Shown one piece after another: positions 1 to 7,703 of a stretch of 15,497 nt of DNA (the stretch's first letter is position 1; every line of letters begins with the position of its first letter). Below the pieces are notes generated by a model, which did no database searches, was not told where the DNA came from, and saw only the letters and a program-made list of their open reading frames with translations. Location of the stretch: assembly GCA_903928835.1 (NCBI GenBank), contig CAIYSK010000070.1, positions 1 through 15,497 of the forward strand, read 5' to 3'. Source of the DNA: an uncultured cyanobacterium (lineage in GTDB: Bacteria; Cyanobacteriota; Cyanobacteriia; PCC-6307; Cyanobiaceae). Position numbers and translations under genes: made by a program.

Positions 1-991
1 CGGTGACGTGGATCTCGCCCTCGAGTTTTTCGTCGATCACGGCGCCCACAATGATGTTGGCATCGGGATCCACCACGTCGTAAATCACCTCGGAGGCGGT
101 GGTCATGTCCTCGAGGGTCATGTCCTTGCCGCCGCTGATGTTGATCACACAGCCTTTGGCGCCGTCGATGCGGGCCGATTCCAGCAAGGGGCTACTCATG
201 GCTGCCTGGGCGGCTTCGCTGGCCCGGGAGCGACCTGAGCCCACGCCAATACCCAGGAGGGCGGTGCCGGCATCGGCCATCACCGAACGCACGTCGGCAA
301 AGTCGACGTTCACTAGGCCTGGCTTGGTGATGATGTCGCTGATGCCCTTCACGCCCATGCGCAGCACGTCATCGGCGGCGCGGAAGGCCTCGTTGAGCGG
401 AGCGCCGGCAATCGCATCGCGCAGGCGGTCGTTGGGGATGACGATCAGGGTGTCCACCGATTCAGCCAGCCGGGCAATGCCCTCTTCGGCTTGGCGCAGG
501 CGCTTACGGCCTTCAAAGCTGAAGGGCTTGGTGACAATGCCCACGGTGAGGGCGCCCACTTCCTTGGCTACCTCGGCCAGGATTGGGGCGGCCCCGGTGC
601 CGGTGCCACCACCCATGCCCGCGGCGATAAACACCAGATCGGCACCTTGCAGGGATTCGATCAGTTCAGCGCGCGATTCTTCCGCAGCTTTTTGACCGAT
701 CACTGGGTTGCCGCCCGCCCCCAATCCCCGGGTGAGTTTCTGGCCCAGTTGGATGCGCTTAATGGCGGAGGATTGGATCAGGGCCTGGGCATCGGTATTG
801 AGCACCCGGTAGCCAACCCCCTGCAGGTCGGACGCGATCATGCGGTTGACCGCATTGCTGCCGCCGCCACCCACGCCGATCACCTCAATACGGGCGGTTT
901 GGCTCGGGGTGATGCCATCGGGCTGGGGCGTGCTTTGCACCATGGCTGCGGGGATGCCGTCGATCTGCGGCGAGACGTTTTGTGACTGCAT
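1..991 (-). CDS. ftsZ: Cell division protein FtsZ (3' end cut by window)
   Basis: FtsZ is the tubulin-like GTPase that polymerises into the Z-ring at mid-cell and recruits the division machinery. The reverse strand reads open from an ATG at 991 to the window edge, giving 330 residues; the last few dozen residues, including the C-terminal tail that binds partner proteins, lie outside. Seen: an N-terminal extension of about 33 residues, rich in Pro, Gln and Ser, then the core start with [13 protein letters not shown] (residues 39-51), the GTP-binding tubulin signature GGGTGTG (127-133), and the T7 synergy loop NVDFADV (228-234), which completes the neighbour's GTPase site. The N-terminal extension is typical of cyanobacterial FtsZ. 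No clear Shine-Dalgarno precedes the ATG. ftsQ lies upstream on the same strand, and the 122-bp gap between them holds a 15-bp tandem repeat. The identity is certain; only the start is slightly open. Confidence 0.97.
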   Translation of the reverse strand, partial: MQSQNVSPQIDGIPAAMVQSTPQPDGITPSQTARIEVIGVGGGGSNAVNRMIASDLQGVGYRVLNTDAQALIQSSAIKRIQLGQKLTRGLGAGGNPVIGQKAAEESRAELIESLQGADLVFIAAGMGGGTGTGAAPILAEVAKEVGALTVGIVTKPFSFEGRKRLRQAEEGIARLAESVDTLIVIPNDRLRDAIAGAPLNEAFRAADDVLRMGVKGISDIITKPGLVNVDFADVRSVMADAGTALLGIGVGSGRSRASEAAQAAMSSPLLESARIDGAKGCVINISGGKDMTLEDMTTASEVIYDVVDPDANIIVGAVIDEKLEGEIHVT

Positions 992-1008
992 TATGTCGGC
1001 GATGGGGA

Positions 1009-1021
1009 TCGGGGGCCCCGA
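1009..1021. repeat. GC-rich inverted repeat in ftsZ leader
   Basis: TCGGGG and CCCCGA flank one central base, 18-30 bases upstream of the ftsZ ATG. With a longer loop it could form a short hairpin in the ftsZ 5' leader, between the tandem repeats and the start codon. No T-run follows, so it does not look like a terminator. A role is inference only. Confidence 0.4.
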
Positions 1022-1095
1022 GCGATGTCACACCAGGTGATGTCACACCGAGTGATCTAACACCATTTCATCTAACACCACTTCATCTGACTCCA
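1021..1095. repeat. Five-copy 15-bp degenerate tandem repeat upstream of ftsZ
   Basis: Five consecutive 15-bp units start at 1021, 1036, 1051, 1066 and 1081. In the ftsZ sense they read from TGGAGTCAGATGAAG (first) through TGGTGTTAGATGAAA to TGGTGTGACATCGCT (last). The approximate consensus is TGGTGT(T/G)A(G/C)AT(G/C)A. The array fills 75 of the 122 bases between the ftsQ stop and the ftsZ start. The period is a multiple of three, and the first three units plus the start of the fourth are an open frame in phase with ftsZ. I do not recognise the unit as a known cyanobacterial operator: it does not fit the NtcA consensus GTA-N8-TAC. Confidence 0.85.
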
Positions 1096-1096
1096 T
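1043..1096 (-). other. Possible 17-codon upstream ORF in ftsZ leader
   Basis: An ATG at 1096, 17 bases after the ftsQ stop, opens a 17-codon frame reading MESDEVVLDEMVLDHSV and ending at TGA (1045-1043). It is in the same frame as ftsZ. Its five-residue periodicity comes from the 15-bp repeat beneath it. A second in-frame TGA follows a few codons on. It could be a leader peptide, the decayed remnant of a longer FtsZ N-terminus, or chance. There is no visible Shine-Dalgarno, so translation is doubtful. Confidence 0.25.
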
Positions 1097-1113
1097 TTTT
1101 TGGGGGGTCAGGG

Positions 1114-1956
1114 TTAATCGCGGTTTGGGGCGGGTTTGGCGTTAGGGCCATCCCTGCCGTTTGGGGACGGGGCTGGCAGCCCCAGTTCCGGTTGGTTGGG
1201 ATCGGCGAGGTCGATGGACACCACATGGCGTCCCTTGATCTTGGCGGGCAGTTGCTGGCTCAATTGCTGGAGAACTTCAATCCGCCGGGCCAGCTGGCCA
1301 TCAATGGGGCCGAGGTGGACCTGGCCTAGCCGGGTGCTCTTCAACCAGAGACTGCCCCCCGGTTCAAAGCGGATTTCCTGGAGATCGGGGCCGATGGATT
1401 GCCGTCGCTCGAGCACCAGCGCCAAGGCCGGTCGCAGCCGCTGCTGCCAGCCCAGCACCGCCAGGGAGTTGGCGGACTGCTGCTGGCTCCCTTGGCCCTG
1501 GCGGGACGACATCCAATTGCCCAAGCGATCCACGTAGCCCTGCTCCACCCCTTTGGCGCTTTGGCGTTGGGCCCTGGCCACGGCTTCCCGGTCGACCAAC
1601 TCCACCCGCAGCCGGGGGGGGGCCATCAGCCGGCTCACCTGCACCTGTTCCACCGGTAGGGCCTCCTCGATCGCCGTGGCCATCGCTTGGGGTTGCAGGG
1701 CTAAGAGCGGTTGGGGGAAGTGCAGGTCGGTGGCAGCAATCACCTGATCGGCCCCAACTTGGGAGCTGCCCACAACCTCCACCTGGCTGGCACCGGTGAG
1801 GATCCAGCCCTGGCGCAGCAGGCCATAGCCCAGGCCGATGGCGACGGACGTGAACACGAGGATGCGCCAGCTGTGGCGGAGCCGGTCTTGCCGTTTCTGC
1901 TGACGCAGTTGGCGGCGACGCTCCGCTCCAGGCGATAGGGGGGGCTGTTTGACCAA
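1114..1956 (-). CDS. ftsQ: Cell division protein FtsQ
   Basis: A 280-residue bitopic membrane protein of the divisome, which links early Z-ring assembly to septal peptidoglycan synthesis. Seen in order: a basic, Arg/Gln-rich cytoplasmic segment (residues about 10-28), one transmembrane segment near 30-52 (WRILVFTSVAIGLGYGLL), a POTRA-type domain near 56-125 beginning with VEVVGSSQV, then the divergent FtsQ beta domain and a disordered Pro/Asn-rich tail. This order and length fit cyanobacterial FtsQ. The start is TTG at 1956: in-frame codons upstream run to a TGA with no ATG or GTG, and no internal Met lies before the membrane segment. It follows the 136-aa gene by 7 bases, so the two are probably co-transcribed, and ftsZ lies next downstream. 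Sequence conservation in FtsQ is low, so the call rests on architecture plus position. Confidence 0.88.
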   Translation of the reverse strand: MVKQPPLSPGAERRRQLRQQKRQDRLRHSWRILVFTSVAIGLGYGLLRQGWILTGASQVEVVGSSQVGADQVIAATDLHFPQPLLALQPQAMATAIEEALPVEQVQVSRLMAPPRLRVELVDREAVARAQRQSAKGVEQGYVDRLGNWMSSRQGQGSQQQSANSLAVLGWQQRLRPALALVLERRQSIGPDLQEIRFEPGGSLWLKSTRLGQVHLGPIDGQLARRIEVLQQLSQQLPAKIKGRHVVSIDLADPNQPELGLPAPSPNGRDGPNAKPAPNRD

Positions 1957-1963
1957 AGGGTGC

Positions 1964-2374
1964 TCAGAGTTCGCAGCGGGATCGGGCCATCAATTCGGCG
2001 ATCCAGCGGCGGGCCCGTTCCGCATCGGAAAAGGGGAGGTCCTTGTGCTGGCCATTGCCCACGAGCCGCAGGCGGCAGGAGCCCTGGCTTTCATCGGTGA
2101 GGGGCGCTTCTCCGGAGTGCAACGAGAGCAGCTCCACCAACTCCAAATCCTTGATCACAAAGGCGTCTTCCGGCTGCATTTTGCCGGCTTCAAAACGGGT
2201 CCAGCTCAGCACCCCATCCACGAGCCGGGCGGCGCCACAGCCATCCAATTTGGCCAGTTCAGCCCCTTCGGCCCAGGTGCGAAACAGCGATTGACGCCGC
2301 CGTTCCAGCCAGCCCAAGGCTGCTAGCAGCACAAAAACCAAGAGCAGAGGTAGCCACAGCAGTCCATGACTCAT
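1964..2374 (-). CDS. Conserved membrane-anchored protein of the ddl-ftsQ cluster
   Basis: A 136-residue protein with a very hydrophobic N-terminus (residues about 4-21, [19 protein letters not shown]) followed by Arg residues. This suggests one N-terminal membrane anchor with the remainder on the cytoplasmic side. The soluble part contains [20 protein letters not shown], a segment on lysine and leucine pairs, and a C-terminal amphipathic stretch ([16 protein letters not shown]). I know of no named domain for it, though a similar small gene sits here in picocyanobacterial genomes as I recall them. Its ATG overlaps the ddl stop as ATGA, which indicates translational coupling, and ftsQ starts 7 bases after its stop. 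Position alone suggests an envelope or division role; no function is assigned. Confidence 0.85.
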   Translation of the reverse strand: MSHGLLWLPLLLVFVLLAALGWLERRRQSLFRTWAEGAELAKLDGCGAARLVDGVLSWTRFEAGKMQPEDAFVIKDLELVELLSLHSGEAPLTDESQGSCRLRLVGNGQHKDLPFSDAERARRWIAELMARSRCEL

Positions 2375-3468
2375 GCCCCTAGTCCTCCCTTTTCAGCAGG
2401 TTGGTGCCATTCTCTCGCCCCTTCGATCAATTCGTGCACCAATGTTTCAAGCGGTAGGCCACTGGCGGCCCAGAGCATGGGGTACATGCTCTGGCTGGTG
2501 AAGCCCGGAAAGGTGTTGATCTCATTGAGCCACAGCTCACCGCTGGCCTCGGCGTAGAAAAAGTCGACCCTTGACAGCCCCATCGCGCCCACGGCCTCAC
2601 AGGCCTGGATCGCCATGGTGCGGGCCCGCTTCGTGACCTCCGCTGGCACAACGGCGGGAATCACGGTGTGGCTTTTGCCATCGCTGTATTTGGTGTCGTA
2701 GTCGTACCAATCGGCGTCGAAGCAGATTTCGCCCAATACGGAAGCCAAGAGGGGTTGGTGGCCGCCCCCCCGCACGGCGCATTCCAGCTCCCTGGCCGTT
2801 ACCCCCTTTTCAATCACCAGTCGCGGGTCGAGGGCCGCCGCAGCTTCCAGGCCCGCCATCAGCCCCTGGCGGTCGCTGGCCTTGCTGATGCCAACCGAGG
2901 AGCCCAGGTTGGCGGGTTTGATGAAGCAGGGATAGCCCAATTGGGCTTCAAGCTTGGTGATCAGGCCGGTGGGATCGGCGCGCAGTTCCCGCTCTGAAGC
3001 GCAGACATAGGGCACCTGGGGCAGGCCGGCTGCGGCAAAGGCGGCCTTCATGGCCTGTTTATCCATGCCCACCGCCGAACCCAGCACCCCCGAACCCACA
3101 AAGGGCACCTGCATCAGGGTGAACAGGCCCTGGATGGTGCCGTCTTCGCCGTTGGGGCCATGGAGCACCGGCAGCCACACGTCGATGGCATCGGCGCCGG
3201 CGGGGAAGCCGGAAAACCCTGGTTTGGCTGGGCTCTTCGGCAATTGCCCAGGGCCGGCCGGGGTGCCCTGGGCCAGCACCGCATCGGCTACCTCAGGCCC
3301 CCACCAGCGGCCCTGGGGGTCGATGTAGAAGCAGCTCACGCCGTAGCGGGAGCCATTGCTACCCCCGGCCAGGGCGCTGGCCACTGTGGCGGCTGAGCGA
3401 ATCGAGACCGCGTGCTCGCCGGAGGCTCCCCCGAAGATCAGACCGACACGGGTGGGGGTGGTGCTCAT
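2371..3468 (-). CDS. ddl: D-alanine--D-alanine ligase
   Basis: An ATP-grasp enzyme that joins two D-alanines to make the terminal dipeptide of the peptidoglycan stem in the cytoplasm. The protein has 365 residues, usual for the family. Seen: the N-terminal substrate motif [10 protein letters not shown] (13-22), [12 protein letters not shown] (103-114), the ATP-grasp segment [13 protein letters not shown] (184-196), and the C-terminal metal and substrate site [10 protein letters not shown] (315-324). The usual HG-GEDG and ExN signatures are intact, so it should be active. The start ATG at 3468 gives the expected N-terminus, with the first beta strand at VGLIFGG. It lies 33 bases after the miaB stop and overlaps the next gene by ATGA, so it is probably part of one minus-strand operon from miaB to ftsQ. 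Whether it is the A or B paralogue cannot be told here. Confidence 0.97.
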   Translation of the reverse strand: MSTTPTRVGLIFGGASGEHAVSIRSAATVASALAGGSNGSRYGVSCFYIDPQGRWWGPEVADAVLAQGTPAGPGQLPKSPAKPGFSGFPAGADAIDVWLPVLHGPNGEDGTIQGLFTLMQVPFVGSGVLGSAVGMDKQAMKAAFAAAGLPQVPYVCASERELRADPTGLITKLEAQLGYPCFIKPANLGSSVGISKASDRQGLMAGLEAAAALDPRLVIEKGVTARELECAVRGGGHQPLLASVLGEICFDADWYDYDTKYSDGKSHTVIPAVVPAEVTKRARTMAIQACEAVGAMGLSRVDFFYAEASGELWLNEINTFPGFTSQSMYPMLWAASGLPLETLVHELIEGAREWHQPAEKGGLGA

Positions 3469-3501
3469 GCGGACGCCAGGGCTGGCCGAAGCCGACCAAA
3501 C

Positions 3502-4896
3502 TCAGGCCAGTTTGCCGCTGAGGGAGAAGGGGCGCACCCCTTCGATCGTCACGTTGACCAGATCGCCGCCCTGGTGGCTGGAGCCGTCGGCCTTGAGGGC
3601 GGGGAAAAAGGTGAGCCGGTTGGTGCGGGTGCGGCCCATCAGTTGGCTGGGGTCCTTGGGGTTGATGCCTTCCGCCAACACTTCCACGGTGCGGCCGGCG
3701 TAGCGGGCGCTGCGACTGCGGGCCGTGGCTTCCACCAGGGCATTGATCTCCTGGAGCCGCTCCACCTTGATGTCTTCCGTGAGTTGGCCGGGCCAATCGG
3801 CCGCAGGGGTGTTGGGCCTGGGCGAATAGGCCGCCGTATTGACCAGATCGAAGCTGATCTCTTCAATCAGAGCCAGGGTGCGGCGGAATTGGGCGTCGGT
3901 TTCGCCGGGGAACGCCACGATCACATCGGCGCTGATTGAGGCTTCGGGCATCCGATCGCGAATGCGATCAATGATGCGGCGGTAGCGATCAATGGTGTAG
4001 CCCCGGGCCATGGCCTTGAGCACGTCGTCATCACCACTTTGGAAGGGGATGTGGAAGTGTTCGCACACCTTGGGCAGGTCGGAGCAGGCGTCAATCAGCC
4101 GCTCGGTGAAATAGCGGGGGTGGCTGGTGGCGAAGCGGATTCGCTCGATGCCTGCCACGTCGTGCACCTGGTGCAGCAGGTCGGTGAGGGTGTGCAGGCG
4201 GCGGCCTTCCGGGGTGATGCCGGGCAGGTCGCGGCCATAGGCATCGATGTTTTGACCCAGCAGGGTGATCTCTTTGATGCCGCTTGCGGCCAAACCCTCC
4301 ATTTCCAGCTTGATGGCTTCAGGCAGGCGGGATTGTTCCTTGCCCCGCACCGAGGGCACCACGCAGTAGGTGCAGCGCTCGTTGCAGCCATAAATCGCAT
4401 TCACCCAGGCGCAGACAGTGCTGTCGCGCCGAGCGGTGGTGATGTCTTCGAGGATGTGGTGCTCCTCGGTGGCCACCACCTGGGCGCCGGCCTCAACCTG
4501 GGCCAGCAGCACGTCGAGGCGGTTGGCATGCTGGGGCCCCATCACCAAATCGAGTTCGGGCACACGGCGCAGCAGCGAAGCCCCCTCCTGTTGGGCGACG
4601 CAGCCGGCCACCACCAAGGTGAGGTTGGGGTTTCTGCGTTTGCGCTGGGCCTGGCGTCCCAGGTAGCTGTACACCTTCTGTTCGGCGTTGTCGCGAATCG
4701 TGCAGGTGTTGTACAGAACCAAATCGGCACTGTGTTCGTCAGTGCCAGGGGAATAGCCCATGGATTCAAGAATCCCGGCCATGCGCTCGGAATCCGCCTT
4801 GTTCATCTGGCAGCCAAAGGTGGTGATCCAGTAGCTGCCGCGCCCGCCTTGGCCCGCCCTAGGGGCGGCAGGGGCAGTAAGAGGGGTGGCCATCAT
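3502..4896 (-). CDS. miaB: tRNA-2-methylthio-N6-dimethylallyladenosine synthase MiaB
   Basis: A radical-SAM methylthiotransferase that converts i6A37 to ms2i6A37 in tRNAs reading UNN codons. It has 464 residues. Seen in order: the N-terminal MTTase domain, with [10 protein letters not shown] (28-37) and cluster cysteines C29, C65 and C99; the radical-SAM motif CNERCTYC (171-178), binding the second 4Fe-4S cluster with C171, C175 and C178; and a C-terminal TRAM domain (about 395-462) for tRNA binding. The NKADSE motif and the wording of the SAM motif separate MiaB from the relatives MtaB and RimO. The start has two adjacent ATGs (4896 and 4893); the outer one is taken. It is transcribed away from the epimerase gene, with only 29-53 bases between them, and ddl follows 33 bases downstream. 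Confidence 0.97.
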   Translation of the reverse strand: MMATPLTAPAAPRAGQGGRGSYWITTFGCQMNKADSERMAGILESMGYSPGTDEHSADLVLYNTCTIRDNAEQKVYSYLGRQAQRKRRNPNLTLVVAGCVAQQEGASLLRRVPELDLVMGPQHANRLDVLLAQVEAGAQVVATEEHHILEDITTARRDSTVCAWVNAIYGCNERCTYCVVPSVRGKEQSRLPEAIKLEMEGLAASGIKEITLLGQNIDAYGRDLPGITPEGRRLHTLTDLLHQVHDVAGIERIRFATSHPRYFTERLIDACSDLPKVCEHFHIPFQSGDDDVLKAMARGYTIDRYRRIIDRIRDRMPEASISADVIVAFPGETDAQFRRTLALIEEISFDLVNTAAYSPRPNTPAADWPGQLTEDIKVERLQEINALVEATARSRSARYAGRTVEVLAEGINPKDPSQLMGRTRTNRLTFFPALKADGSSHQGGDLVNVTIEGVRPFSLSGKLA

Positions 4897-4949
4897 GGTT
4901 CCAGTTTCGGCTATCGCCCCATCCGATGGATGCGGCCCCCATCCCCCCC

Positions 4950-6035
4950 ATGCGCTGCAGCCTGCTCCGCTTTCCCCTCACCAAGGCCGTGCCGCTGGCG
5001 ATCAGCCGGGGCACCACCGCTGCTGTGGAGCATCTGCTGGTGGTGGTGGAGCAGGACGGCATCCGCGGCATCGGCGAAACCGGTGGCTTGGATACGGGCC
5101 ATCGCAGCTACGACACCCCCGCCATCGCGGCCGAATTGGAGGCCGTGTTTCCCTTGCTCCAGGACCGCCGCTGCGAGCCACGTCAGGCCCTGGAACCCCT
5201 TCTTGCCAGTCTGAGTCCACCGGCCCGGTGCGGCCTGGATCTGGCCCTGCACGATTGGTGGGGCCAGCGGCTGGGGGCGCCGCTGTGGCAGCTCTGGGGG
5301 CTGGATCCAGGCGCCTGTGTTCCCACCAGCGTGACCCTGGGCTTGGGATCCGAGGCAGCGGTGCTCAACCGGCTCGAACGCTGGTGGCAGCAGTTGCCAG
5401 CCACCCGGATCAAGCTCAAGCTCGGCAGCCCCGATGGCCTCGGCCACGATGTAGCCCTGCTGCGGGCCGTGGCCCAGGCCCTGGAGGTCCGAAGCGAGGC
5501 CACCGGCACGGCGATCGAATTGCAGGTGGATGCCAATGGGGGCTGGAGCTTGGCTGGGGCCCGCTCCATGGTGGAACCCTTGGTGGCCCATGGGGTCGTG
5601 TTGCTGGAGCAGCCCCTGGCTCCCCTGGCCGATCCCGAGGCCGATACGGCGGGATTTGCCGCTTTGGCCCCCGATTGCCCGATGCCCTTGGTGGCGGATG
5701 AAAGTTGCTGGAACCTGGCCGATCTGGTGCGCCTGGCCCCCCATGTGGATGGCATCAACATCAAGCTGCTCAAAAGCGGTGGGCTCTCGGAGGCCTTGGT
5801 GATAGCCCGGGCCGCCCAGGGCCTGGATCTGGCCGTGATGCTCGGCTGCTACTCCGATGGCAGCTTGCTGAATGGGGCCGCGGCCCACCTGTTGCCCCTG
5901 GTGCGCTGGCCCGATCTCGATAGCCATCTCAACTTGGTGGACGATCCGTTTGTGGGTTTGGAGCGCCAAGGGGATCGGCTGCAGCCCCCCACCGGAGCTG
6001 GGTTGGGCATCGGCCCGCAAAAATTGTTGGCATGA
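4950..6035 (+). CDS. Dipeptide epimerase of the enolase superfamily (L-Ala-D/L-Glu epimerase-like or DgcA-like)
   Basis: Enolases of this group remove and replace the alpha proton of the acidic residue in a dipeptide such as L-Ala-D-Glu, or of an N-acylated glutamate. With the ATG at 4950 it has 361 residues. Seen: an N-terminal capping domain with ISRGTT (18-23) and GIGETGG (40-46); the barrel KxK pair K155/K157; metal ligands D194 (VDANGGW), E220 (LEQPL) and D250 (ADES); the opposite catalytic lysine K272 (NIKLLKSGG); and the DLD pair D322/D324. That DxD is the signature of dipeptide epimerases that bind the substrate amino group, and the numbering closely tracks the L-Ala-D/L-Glu enzymes. 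An ATG at 4926 would add eight residues. I prefer 4950 because family members begin about 20 residues before the SRGTT motif. The stop overlaps the DUF1611 start by ATGA. The exact substrate is open: peptidoglycan dipeptide or N-acetyl-D-glutamate. Confidence 0.9.
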   Translation: MRCSLLRFPLTKAVPLAISRGTTAAVEHLLVVVEQDGIRGIGETGGLDTGHRSYDTPAIAAELEAVFPLLQDRRCEPRQALEPLLASLSPPARCGLDLALHDWWGQRLGAPLWQLWGLDPGACVPTSVTLGLGSEAAVLNRLERWWQQLPATRIKLKLGSPDGLGHDVALLRAVAQALEVRSEATGTAIELQVDANGGWSLAGARSMVEPLVAHGVVLLEQPLAPLADPEADTAGFAALAPDCPMPLVADESCWNLADLVRLAPHVDGINIKLLKSGGLSEALVIARAAQGLDLAVMLGCYSDGSLLNGAAAHLLPLVRWPDLDSHLNLVDDPFVGLERQGDRLQPPTGAGLGIGPQKLLA

Positions 6036-7183
6036 CCCAGCTCGATCCCCAGGCAAAGGTGGTGCTGCTGTTGCACGGCGGCACCGCCAACCTTTCGGGG
6101 AAGACGGGGCTAGCCATGTTGCGCTACCGGAAGGGGCCGATCGTGGCGGTGGTGGATCCCGAGTACGCCGGTGAAAACCTGCGGGCGATCACGGGGATCG
6201 ACCGGGCGGTGCCGATCGTGGCTTCGGTGGAGGCGGCCCTGGCCCATGGGCCCCAGGTGGCCGTGGTGGGGTTGGCCCCCTCCGGTGGCCGTCTGCCCCC
6301 GGTCGTGCACGCCGACGTGGCCGCGGCCCTGGGGGCTGGGCTCTCGGTGGCCAGTGGCCTCCATACCCGCCTGGGTGATGACCCCGCCTTGGCCGCCCTG
6401 GTGCAAGGCGGGGCTTGGATTTGGGATCTACGCCGGGAGCCTTTGGATCTGGTGGTGGCTGCCGGCCGCGCCGCAGCCCTCCCCGGCCGGCGCCTGTTGG
6501 CGGTGGGCAGCGACATGGCCGTGGGCAAGATGAGCGCCTGCCTGGAGTTGCAGGCCGCGGCGCTGGGGCGCGGGTTGGATGCCCGCTTTGTGGGTACGGG
6601 CCAGGCCGGCATTTTGATCAGTGGGGCTGGGGTGGCCCTGGATGCGGTGCGGGTGGATTACGCCGCTGGGGCCGTGGAGCAGGCGGTGCTGGCCGCTGCT
6701 GCCGGGGGTGATGCCAGCAGTTGGGTACTGGTAGAAGGCCAGGGCTCCCTCTGCCACCCCGGCTCTACGGCCACCTTGCCCCTGCTCCGGGGCAGCCAAC
6801 CCACCGACTTGTTGTTGGTGCACCGCGCTGGCCAGGCCCATATCAGGGGCCTGGCTGATGTTCCCTTGCCGCCCCTGCCCCAGTTGATTGGGGCGGTGGA
6901 AGCGCTGGCCGCCTTGGCTAGGCCCGCTACGGCGTTGGCGCCAGCGCCGAAGGTGGGGGCGATTGCCTTGAATACCGCCCTGCTTGATCCCGCCGCGGCC
7001 CAGGCTGCGATTGCCGAGGTGGAGCAGGCAACGGGCCTGCCCTGCGCCGATGCGGTGCGCGAAGGTGCTGGGGGGGCTGATCGGCTGCTGAACGCTTTTC
7101 TGCAAGAGCGCCATAAAAAAACCCCTTCCGAGCCCAAGGGCCTGGAAGAGGAAAGGGGGCAAAGGGCGAGCGAGGGGACTTGA
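6032..7183 (+). CDS. DUF1611 family P-loop protein, possible D-glutamate N-acetyltransferase (DgcN-like)
   Basis: A 383-residue protein with the DUF1611 architecture: an N-terminal Rossmann-like domain (residues 9-145; VVLLLHGGTAN, VDPEYAGENLR) and a C-terminal P-loop domain containing GSDMAVGKMS (159-168) and EGQGSLCHPG (235-244). Many members are hypothetical, but DgcN of marine Proteobacteria and haloarchaea has been described as a D-glutamate N-acetyltransferase whose gene neighbours an epimerase, DgcA. The same pairing, with an ATGA overlap, is seen here, so a shared pathway is likely; the exact reaction is inferred. The last 25 or so residues are charged and unlike the domain. They are encoded over the tRNA-His terminator, and the final codons and stop (7165-7183) lie inside the tRNA-His gene on the other strand. 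The tail may be a dispensable read-through extension. Confidence 0.88.
   Translation: MTQLDPQAKVVLLLHGGTANLSGKTGLAMLRYRKGPIVAVVDPEYAGENLRAITGIDRAVPIVASVEAALAHGPQVAVVGLAPSGGRLPPVVHADVAAALGAGLSVASGLHTRLGDDPALAALVQGGAWIWDLRREPLDLVVAAGRAAALPGRRLLAVGSDMAVGKMSACLELQAAALGRGLDARFVGTGQAGILISGAGVALDAVRVDYAAGAVEQAVLAAAAGGDASSWVLVEGQGSLCHPGSTATLPLLRGSQPTDLLLVHRAGQAHIRGLADVPLPPLPQLIGAVEALAALARPATALAPAPKVGAIALNTALLDPAAAQAAIAEVEQATGLPCADAVREGAGGADRLLNAFLQERHKKTPSEPKGLEEERGQRASEGT
7115..7151 (-). terminator. Intrinsic terminator of tRNA-His
   Basis: On the minus strand the sequence reads CCTCTTCC, an inner segment AGGCCCTTGGGCTC, then GGAAGGGG followed by seven T (plus-strand A-run 7115-7121). The outer arms pair over 8 bp with one G-U, and the inner part can form GGCC-CTTG-GGCT. 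The wobble pair becomes a C-A mismatch in plus-strand RNA, and no T-run follows on that side. The element therefore works in the minus direction, 14 bases past the tRNA 3' end. It lies wholly within the 3' end of the DUF1611 coding region. Confidence 0.8.
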
Positions 7184-7238
7184 ACCCCCGAATGGCGGCA
7201 CCACAAGCCGCTGCCTTAACCACTTGGCGACGCCCGCC
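7165..7238 (-). tRNA. tRNA-His (GTG)
   Basis: The cloverleaf is complete on the minus strand. The acceptor stem GCGGGCG pairs with CGCTCGC (one G-U). The D stem is GCC/GGC. The anticodon arm is GCGGC-TTGTGGT-GCCGC with anticodon GTG, and the T arm is GGGGG-TTCAAGT-CCCCT. The base before the acceptor stem (7238) is G and the discriminator (7165) is C, giving the extra G-1:C73 pair specific to tRNA-His. CCA is not encoded. The 3' end overlaps the last 19 bases of the DUF1611 gene in antisense. Confidence 0.97.
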
Positions 7239-7280
7239 GTGATCGGTGCCAATGTACCAAGGTGCCTGACAGCCAAGGTT

Positions 7281-7703
7281 TTGAGCATTCCATCCCGTCG
7301 GCCCTGGATTCCGATCGCCTTAGCGATTGCCTTTGGGGTTGCTGGCCTGGCGATCAGCAATCCCTCGCCAGCCGACCTCGAGACCTTTGCCTCCGAGCGC
7401 CTGGTGGATGAAATCAGCGACGAGCTCTGCAGCCGTGATGGCCTGCCGGCGGTGATGCGCCTGGCGCTGAGCAATTGCAATGGGCTGGTCCATGACCAGA
7501 GGCAGGCCCTGGGCCGCCTGGTGCGCGATCAGGCCAGGCGCCAGAACTTCGGTTTGTTCAGCATTTACCGGGCCGAAATTGGCGGCCAAAACCTGCTGGC
7601 TTGGCAGGTGCCCCGCTTCCACGCCACCGTGCTGGCCATTGCCTGCACATTTGTGCTTTTGGAATCGGGTCAACAGATCAATCCACCCCATCGGTCTTCG
7701 TGA
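7281..7703 (+). CDS. DUF4359-like secreted or anchored protein
   Basis: A reading frame of 140 residues from TTG at 7281. It starts with a short basic segment and a hydrophobic stretch (IPIALAIAFGVAGLAI), then ISNPSPADLETFASERL, two cysteines (in DELCSRDG and LSNCNGL) and RRQNFGLFSIYRAEIGG. That pattern (membrane segment, NP, paired Cys, RxNxxxFSIY) matches my memory of the cyanobacterial DUF4359 family, whose function is unknown. The hydrophobic N-terminus points to export or membrane anchoring, and the two Cys could form a disulfide outside the cytoplasm. The last 28 residues include a second hydrophobic patch and look less family-like. The start is uncertain: GTG at 7239 is also in frame, but it abuts the tRNA-His 5' end. 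A TTG at 7224 lies inside the tRNA gene and is rejected. The stop overlaps the next gene's GTG as GTGA. Confidence 0.72.
   Translation: MSIPSRRPWIPIALAIAFGVAGLAISNPSPADLETFASERLVDEISDELCSRDGLPAVMRLALSNCNGLVHDQRQALGRLVRDQARRQNFGLFSIYRAEIGGQNLLAWQVPRFHATVLAIACTFVLLESGQQINPPHRSS

Noticed and set aside
1021..1095. Repeat array as NtcA or CRP-type binding sites
   Set aside because: The GTA-N8-TAC pattern is missing, and the TGTGA-like half sites do not have a matching TCACA at the correct spacing.
4039..5214. 391-residue plus-strand ORF opposite miaB
   Set aside because: It is a shadow of miaB on the other strand in GC-rich DNA. The translation is low complexity, rich in Gly, His and Gln, while miaB has complete cluster motifs.
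4911..6056. 381-residue minus-strand ORF opposite the epimerase
   Set aside because: It is a shadow frame. The plus strand carries all catalytic residues of the enolase family.
7251..7276. Possible -35/-10 (TTGGCT, TACATT on the minus strand) for tRNA-His
   Set aside because: The spacer is about 14 bases and the hexamer matches are weak. A promoter must lie nearby, but these boxes cannot be defended.
6428..7480. 350-residue minus-strand ORF spanning tRNA-His
   Set aside because: It runs straight through tRNA-His and its terminator and lies opposite DUF1611, so it cannot be a real gene.
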